NCBI GenBank assembly: GCA_947475225.1
Contig: CANJMQ010000007.1
Coordinates: forward strand, 1 to 64,000
Direction: 5' to 3'
Length of the DNA stretch: 64,000 bases
From: Bradyrhizobiaceae bacterium
GTDB lineage: Bacteria > Pseudomonadota > Alphaproteobacteria > Rhizobiales > Aestuariivirgaceae
The translations under genes were made by a program, and so were the position numbers. The notes under the pieces are model-generated. The model saw only the letters and a program-made list of their open reading frames with translations, ran no database searches and was not told the DNA's origin. Every line of letters starts with the position of its first letter. Position 1 is the first letter of the stretch. Shown piece after piece: positions 63,298 through 64,000 of the stretch.

Positions 63298-64000
63298 ATG
63301 CGTGTCACGATCGAAAGGTCAGCTTTCCTCAAGGCGCTCACCCATGTGCAGAGCGTCGTCGAGCGCCGGAACACCATTCCGATCCTGTCCAACGTGCTGC
63401 TCCAGGCGGGCGCCGGCCAGCTGAAGCTGACCGCAACCGACCTCGACATCGAGATCATCGAGAGCGTGCCCGCCGAGGTTTCGAAGTCCGGCGCCACCAC
63501 GGTGCCGGCCCACATGCTCTATGACATCGTGCGGAAGCTGCCCGACGGCGCGCAGCTCGAACTCGAGCAGGCGGGTGATGGCCAACGTGTGTCGATCTTT
63601 GCCGGCCGCTCGCGCTTCGCGCTGCAGGCGCTGCCGCACGAGGATTTCCCGGATCTCGCGGCGGGCGACTTTCCCAACCATTTCGCCATTGCCGCCGCTG
63701 ACCTCCGGGGGCTGATCGAGAAGACACGCTTCGCGATCTCGACCGAGGAGACGCGCTACTATCTCAACGGCATCTATTTCCATGACGTGGCGGCGGGCGG
63801 CCTGCTGCGCGCGGTGGCCACCGACGGCCACCGCCTCGCCCAGGCGCAGATCCCGCGTCCGGACGGCGCCAAGAACATGCCGGGCGTCATCATCCCGCGC
63901 AAGACGGTGCTGGAAGTCGTCAAGCTGTTCGAAGGCATTGACGGCGCCGTGGAGGTCTCGCTCTCCGCCGCCAAGGTGCGTTTCGCGGCGGGTGACCTGG
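63298..64000 (+). CDS. dnaN: DNA polymerase III beta subunit (sliding clamp), N-terminal part
   Basis: The gene starts at the ATG at 63298 and runs off the right edge, so about 234 of the usual 370-odd residues are seen. MRVTIERSAFLKALTHVQSVVERRNTIPILSNVLLQ is the standard start. The first two clamp domains follow (ATDLDIEIIESVPAEV; RYYLNGIYFHDV with ATDGHRLAQAQ). The clamp tethers the replicative polymerase to DNA. It is separated from dnaA by 97 bases holding two hairpins. Confidence 0.96.
   Translation, partial: MRVTIERSAFLKALTHVQSVVERRNTIPILSNVLLQAGAGQLKLTATDLDIEIIESVPAEVSKSGATTVPAHMLYDIVRKLPDGAQLELEQAGDGQRVSIFAGRSRFALQALPHEDFPDLAAGDFPNHFAIAAADLRGLIEKTRFAISTEETRYYLNGIYFHDVAAGGLLRAVATDGHRLAQAQIPRPDGAKNMPGVIIPRKTVLEVVKLFEGIDGAVEVSLSAAKVRFAAGDL

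Overview
This window is a 64 kb stretch of high-GC (about 65% by eye) bacterial chromosome from an alphaproteobacterium, most likely order Hyphomicrobiales (Rhizobiales). The evidence is the rpsT-dnaA-dnaN order, the murA-DUF2948-UPF0262 block, the lptC-lptA-lptB-rpoN-hpf-ptsN block, a phasin with a probable PhaR-type operator, a DivJ/PleC/PdhS-type kinase, choline transport of the ChoXWV type, and a tRNA-His without the G-1:C73 pair, a derived trait known from this class. I cannot name a genus.

Layout. 1-6.5 kb: a minus-strand block with a cut-off 'virulence factor'-family gene, a stress membrane protein, a YidB-like protein, a CaiB/BaiF CoA-transferase and the murA-DUF2948-UPF0262-phosphatase cell-envelope block, which lacks the hisD gene normally inside it. 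6.5-9 kb: tRNA-Thr, a membrane coiled-coil protein with an in-frame minisatellite, a Rap1a/Tai-type secreted protein behind a perfect FNR/FixK box, a membrane-anchored nuclease and moaE. 9-18 kb: AsmA, acetoacetate-CoA ligase, a fused Fe(III)-type permease, a large PAS kinase, a phasin and tRNA-His. 18-25.8 kb: glcDEF (glycolate oxidase) and lutABC (lactate oxidation) transcribed back to back. 25.8-31.5 kb: an FAH-family enzyme, hisS-hisZ-hisG and a lytic transglycosylase. 31.6-40.4 kb: a MacAB-type exporter, a hydrolase, a small SDR protein, queG, a GST, uppP and an NDUFA9-like SDR. 40.5-47.2 kb: tRNA-Leu, rnd, the lpt-rpoN-hpf-ptsN block and an Hsp20-DUF1150 pair behind a probable heat-shock promoter. 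47.4-55.7 kb: a nucleoside-use operon (BMP-type importer, cdd, purine-nucleoside phosphorylase, deoA, deoB). 55.7-60.6 kb: choXWV, betI and a Gfo/Idh oxidoreductase. 60.6-64 kb: rpsT, a 0.78 kb gene-poor region with GANTC sites, dnaA and the first part of dnaN.

How the parts work together. Several units form coherent pathways: 2-hydroxyacid oxidation (glcDEF plus lutABC), nucleoside import followed by phosphorolysis to pentose 5-phosphates, LPS export coupled to nitrogen/sigma-54 control, choline import under a BetI repressor, and carbon storage (phasin, acetoacetate-CoA ligase). Most genes are packed with ATGA/TGATG overlaps. Spacers often hold one of two families of short palindromic repeats.

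I found no phage, transposase, CRISPR array, toxin-antitoxin pair or obviously new multi-gene defence system. The most interesting signals are regulatory (FNR box on a Rap1a orphan, phasin operator, betI-choX operator, CcrM-type sites before dnaA) and evolutionary (missing hisD, G-1-less tRNA-His next to its diverged synthetase).
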